A stretch of 14,373 nt of DNA from JANRKT01 sp033763355 (GTDB taxonomy: Bacteria > Bacteroidota > Bacteroidia > Chitinophagales > Chitinophagaceae), in NCBI GenBank assembly GCA_033763355.1, contig JANRKT010000061.1, positions 1 through 14,373 on the forward strand, in the 5' to 3' direction. Positions 13,517 to 14,373 of this stretch are shown here, in pieces; positions within the stretch are counted from its first letter, which is position 1, and each line of letters opens with the position of its first letter. Below the pieces are notes generated by a model that saw only the letters and a list, made by a program, of their open reading frames with translations, made no database searches and was not told the origin of the DNA. The translations under genes were made by a program, and so were the position numbers.

Positions 13517-14373
13517 TCAGAGTTTGGCGCTAAAACCAACTGAAAGCAGTGATTTAAGCTGTGTACGGGGTGCATCCCGGTTGGGGCCGAATATCCTTGC
13601 ATCATCATCATAAATCAGATCGAGGTTGTATGTAACAGAGAGAAATTTATTTACTTTTAAACCCACCACATTGGTCCAGAACACATCAATGTTCTGCGGT
13701 TTTTTTAAATAATTTGAGTAGAGGTCCAGCCTGCTCTTCAGCACCACATTCTTCATTACTTCTTTATTAAAGTTTGCAGTAACATAAGCGCCTGCTTCAA
13801 CCTTTACTTCACGGTACGGGCTTACCCCATATAAAGCGGCCAGTTCAAAGGGCCGGTTGGCCACAATGGTCCATCTTGCTGAAATAGGAGAAAAGAAAAC
13901 GCTGAAATAGTCCTTCGGCGTCCAGTCAATACCCGGGGCCATCGTAATAATGGCCGGGGCAAACCATGATGAGATGCGTTGCTGCGGTGTTTTGCTGTAA
14001 TCATAACCGTCAGTAAACTGCGAACGGAAATTGCCCACCCCTCCAAAACCTAATTTGGGGCGGAACTGGTAAGTATATTTTGAAAACAGGTCAATCCTGT
14101 CATCGTTCTTGCGCAGGCCCTGCGATGTTGTTTTTACCAGTGCATAAAAAAGATCGAGGTTGTTGTTCCACCTTTGCTTCCCTTTTTTAAGGTTGGCAAA
14201 AACATTTACATATCCGTTTAATGCCAGTGAGAATTTTTCACCGCCTGCGGCCCAGTTGCGTGTGCCCCCCTGTGCAATACCCAGGTTAATAAGGCCTCCT
14301 TTCTTCCAGCCGCTTTTGTGAGATGTATCATCTGCAAACTGTTTTGAGCCTGTGGCTTTAATATCCTGTACGG
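13517..14373 (-). CDS. DUF3078 outer-membrane beta-barrel protein, C-terminal part
   Basis: The frame stays open from the stop at 13517 to the window edge, about 285 codons, so the N-terminus and any signal peptide lie outside. The visible part has AQGGTRNWAAGGEKF near its start, repeated amphipathic strands with aromatic ends (LNGYVNVFANL, LDLFYALVKT, YTYQFRPKLGFGG), and ends LLSVGFSAKL, a C-terminal strand typical of outer-membrane barrels. This pattern matches the Bacteroidota family DUF3078, whose function is unknown. A GTG at 14038 should not be taken as the start, because coding similarity continues upstream of it. Confidence 0.8.
   Translation of the reverse strand, partial: VQDIKATGSKQFADDTSHKSGWKKGGLINLGIAQGGTRNWAAGGEKFSLALNGYVNVFANLKKGKQRWNNNLDLFYALVKTTSQGLRKNDDRIDLFSKYTYQFRPKLGFGGVGNFRSQFTDGYDYSKTPQQRISSWFAPAIITMAPGIDWTPKDYFSVFFSPISARWTIVANRPFELAALYGVSPYREVKVEAGAYVTANFNKEVMKNVVLKSRLDLYSNYLKKPQNIDVFWTNVVGLKVNKFLSVTYNLDLIYDDDARIFGPNRDAPRTQLKSLLSVGFSAKL

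Noticed and set aside
13822..14046. Alternative minus-strand frame within the DUF3078 gene
   Set aside because: Out of frame with the barrel protein, which continues to the window edge and has family motifs.

Overview
The window looks like a chromosomal segment of a Bacteroidota bacterium, plausibly Chitinophagaceae (the family is inference). The support is a DUF3078 outer-membrane protein, Bacteroidota-style promoter boxes (TAnnTTTG), a 47-nt CRISPR repeat that reads GTTGTGATTTGCTTTC in the crRNA sense, and a very large type II-C Cas9. Its core is a complete type II-C CRISPR-Cas locus at about 0.58-8.1 kb. It lies between a leftward oxidoreductase gene (only its N-terminus, 1-92) and a block of leftward housekeeping genes (8398-14373).

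Layout. Positions 1-92 hold the start of a zinc-type alcohol dehydrogenase/quinone oxidoreductase. Positions 177-318 hold copy A of a ~140-bp hairpin-rich element; copy B, 96% identical over 134 ungapped bases, lies at 8164-8309. The two copies are in direct orientation and bracket the whole CRISPR-Cas locus. On the minus strand between copy A and cas9 are two tandem tracrRNA-like modules, each with an anti-repeat, an AAGG nexus and a terminator hairpin (about 749-663 and 661-582). On the plus strand follow cas9 (788-5158), a 15-codon stub resembling the N-terminus of the toxin HicA, a translationally coupled DUF4258/DUF2283 pair, a HicB-like antitoxin, cas1 and cas2 (overlapping by ATGA), and a CRISPR array of nine repeats and eight spacers (7409-8069).

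How it works together. The anti-repeats, a minus-strand terminator just left of the array (7307-7337) and a promoter-like pair of boxes inside every repeat all say that crRNA is transcribed leftward, against the cas operon. tracrRNA is also leftward and divergent from cas9. Cas9 has intact RuvC and HNH residues, Cas1 has its E/H/D-E set and Cas2 its Asp, so the system looks complete for II-C (no csn2 or cas4).

The most notable points are the direct repeats around the locus, the doubled tracrRNA module, the toxin-antitoxin-like genes lodged between cas9 and cas1 with a hicA remnant, and a sharp composition break: cas9 is AT-rich, while cas1-cas2 match the GC of the flanking genes.

The right flank, all on the minus strand, carries an Asp-box (BNR) repeat protein with a MoaD/ThiS-like small protein, a 798-aa GAF-domain protein, ScpA, and the C-terminal part of a DUF3078 protein.
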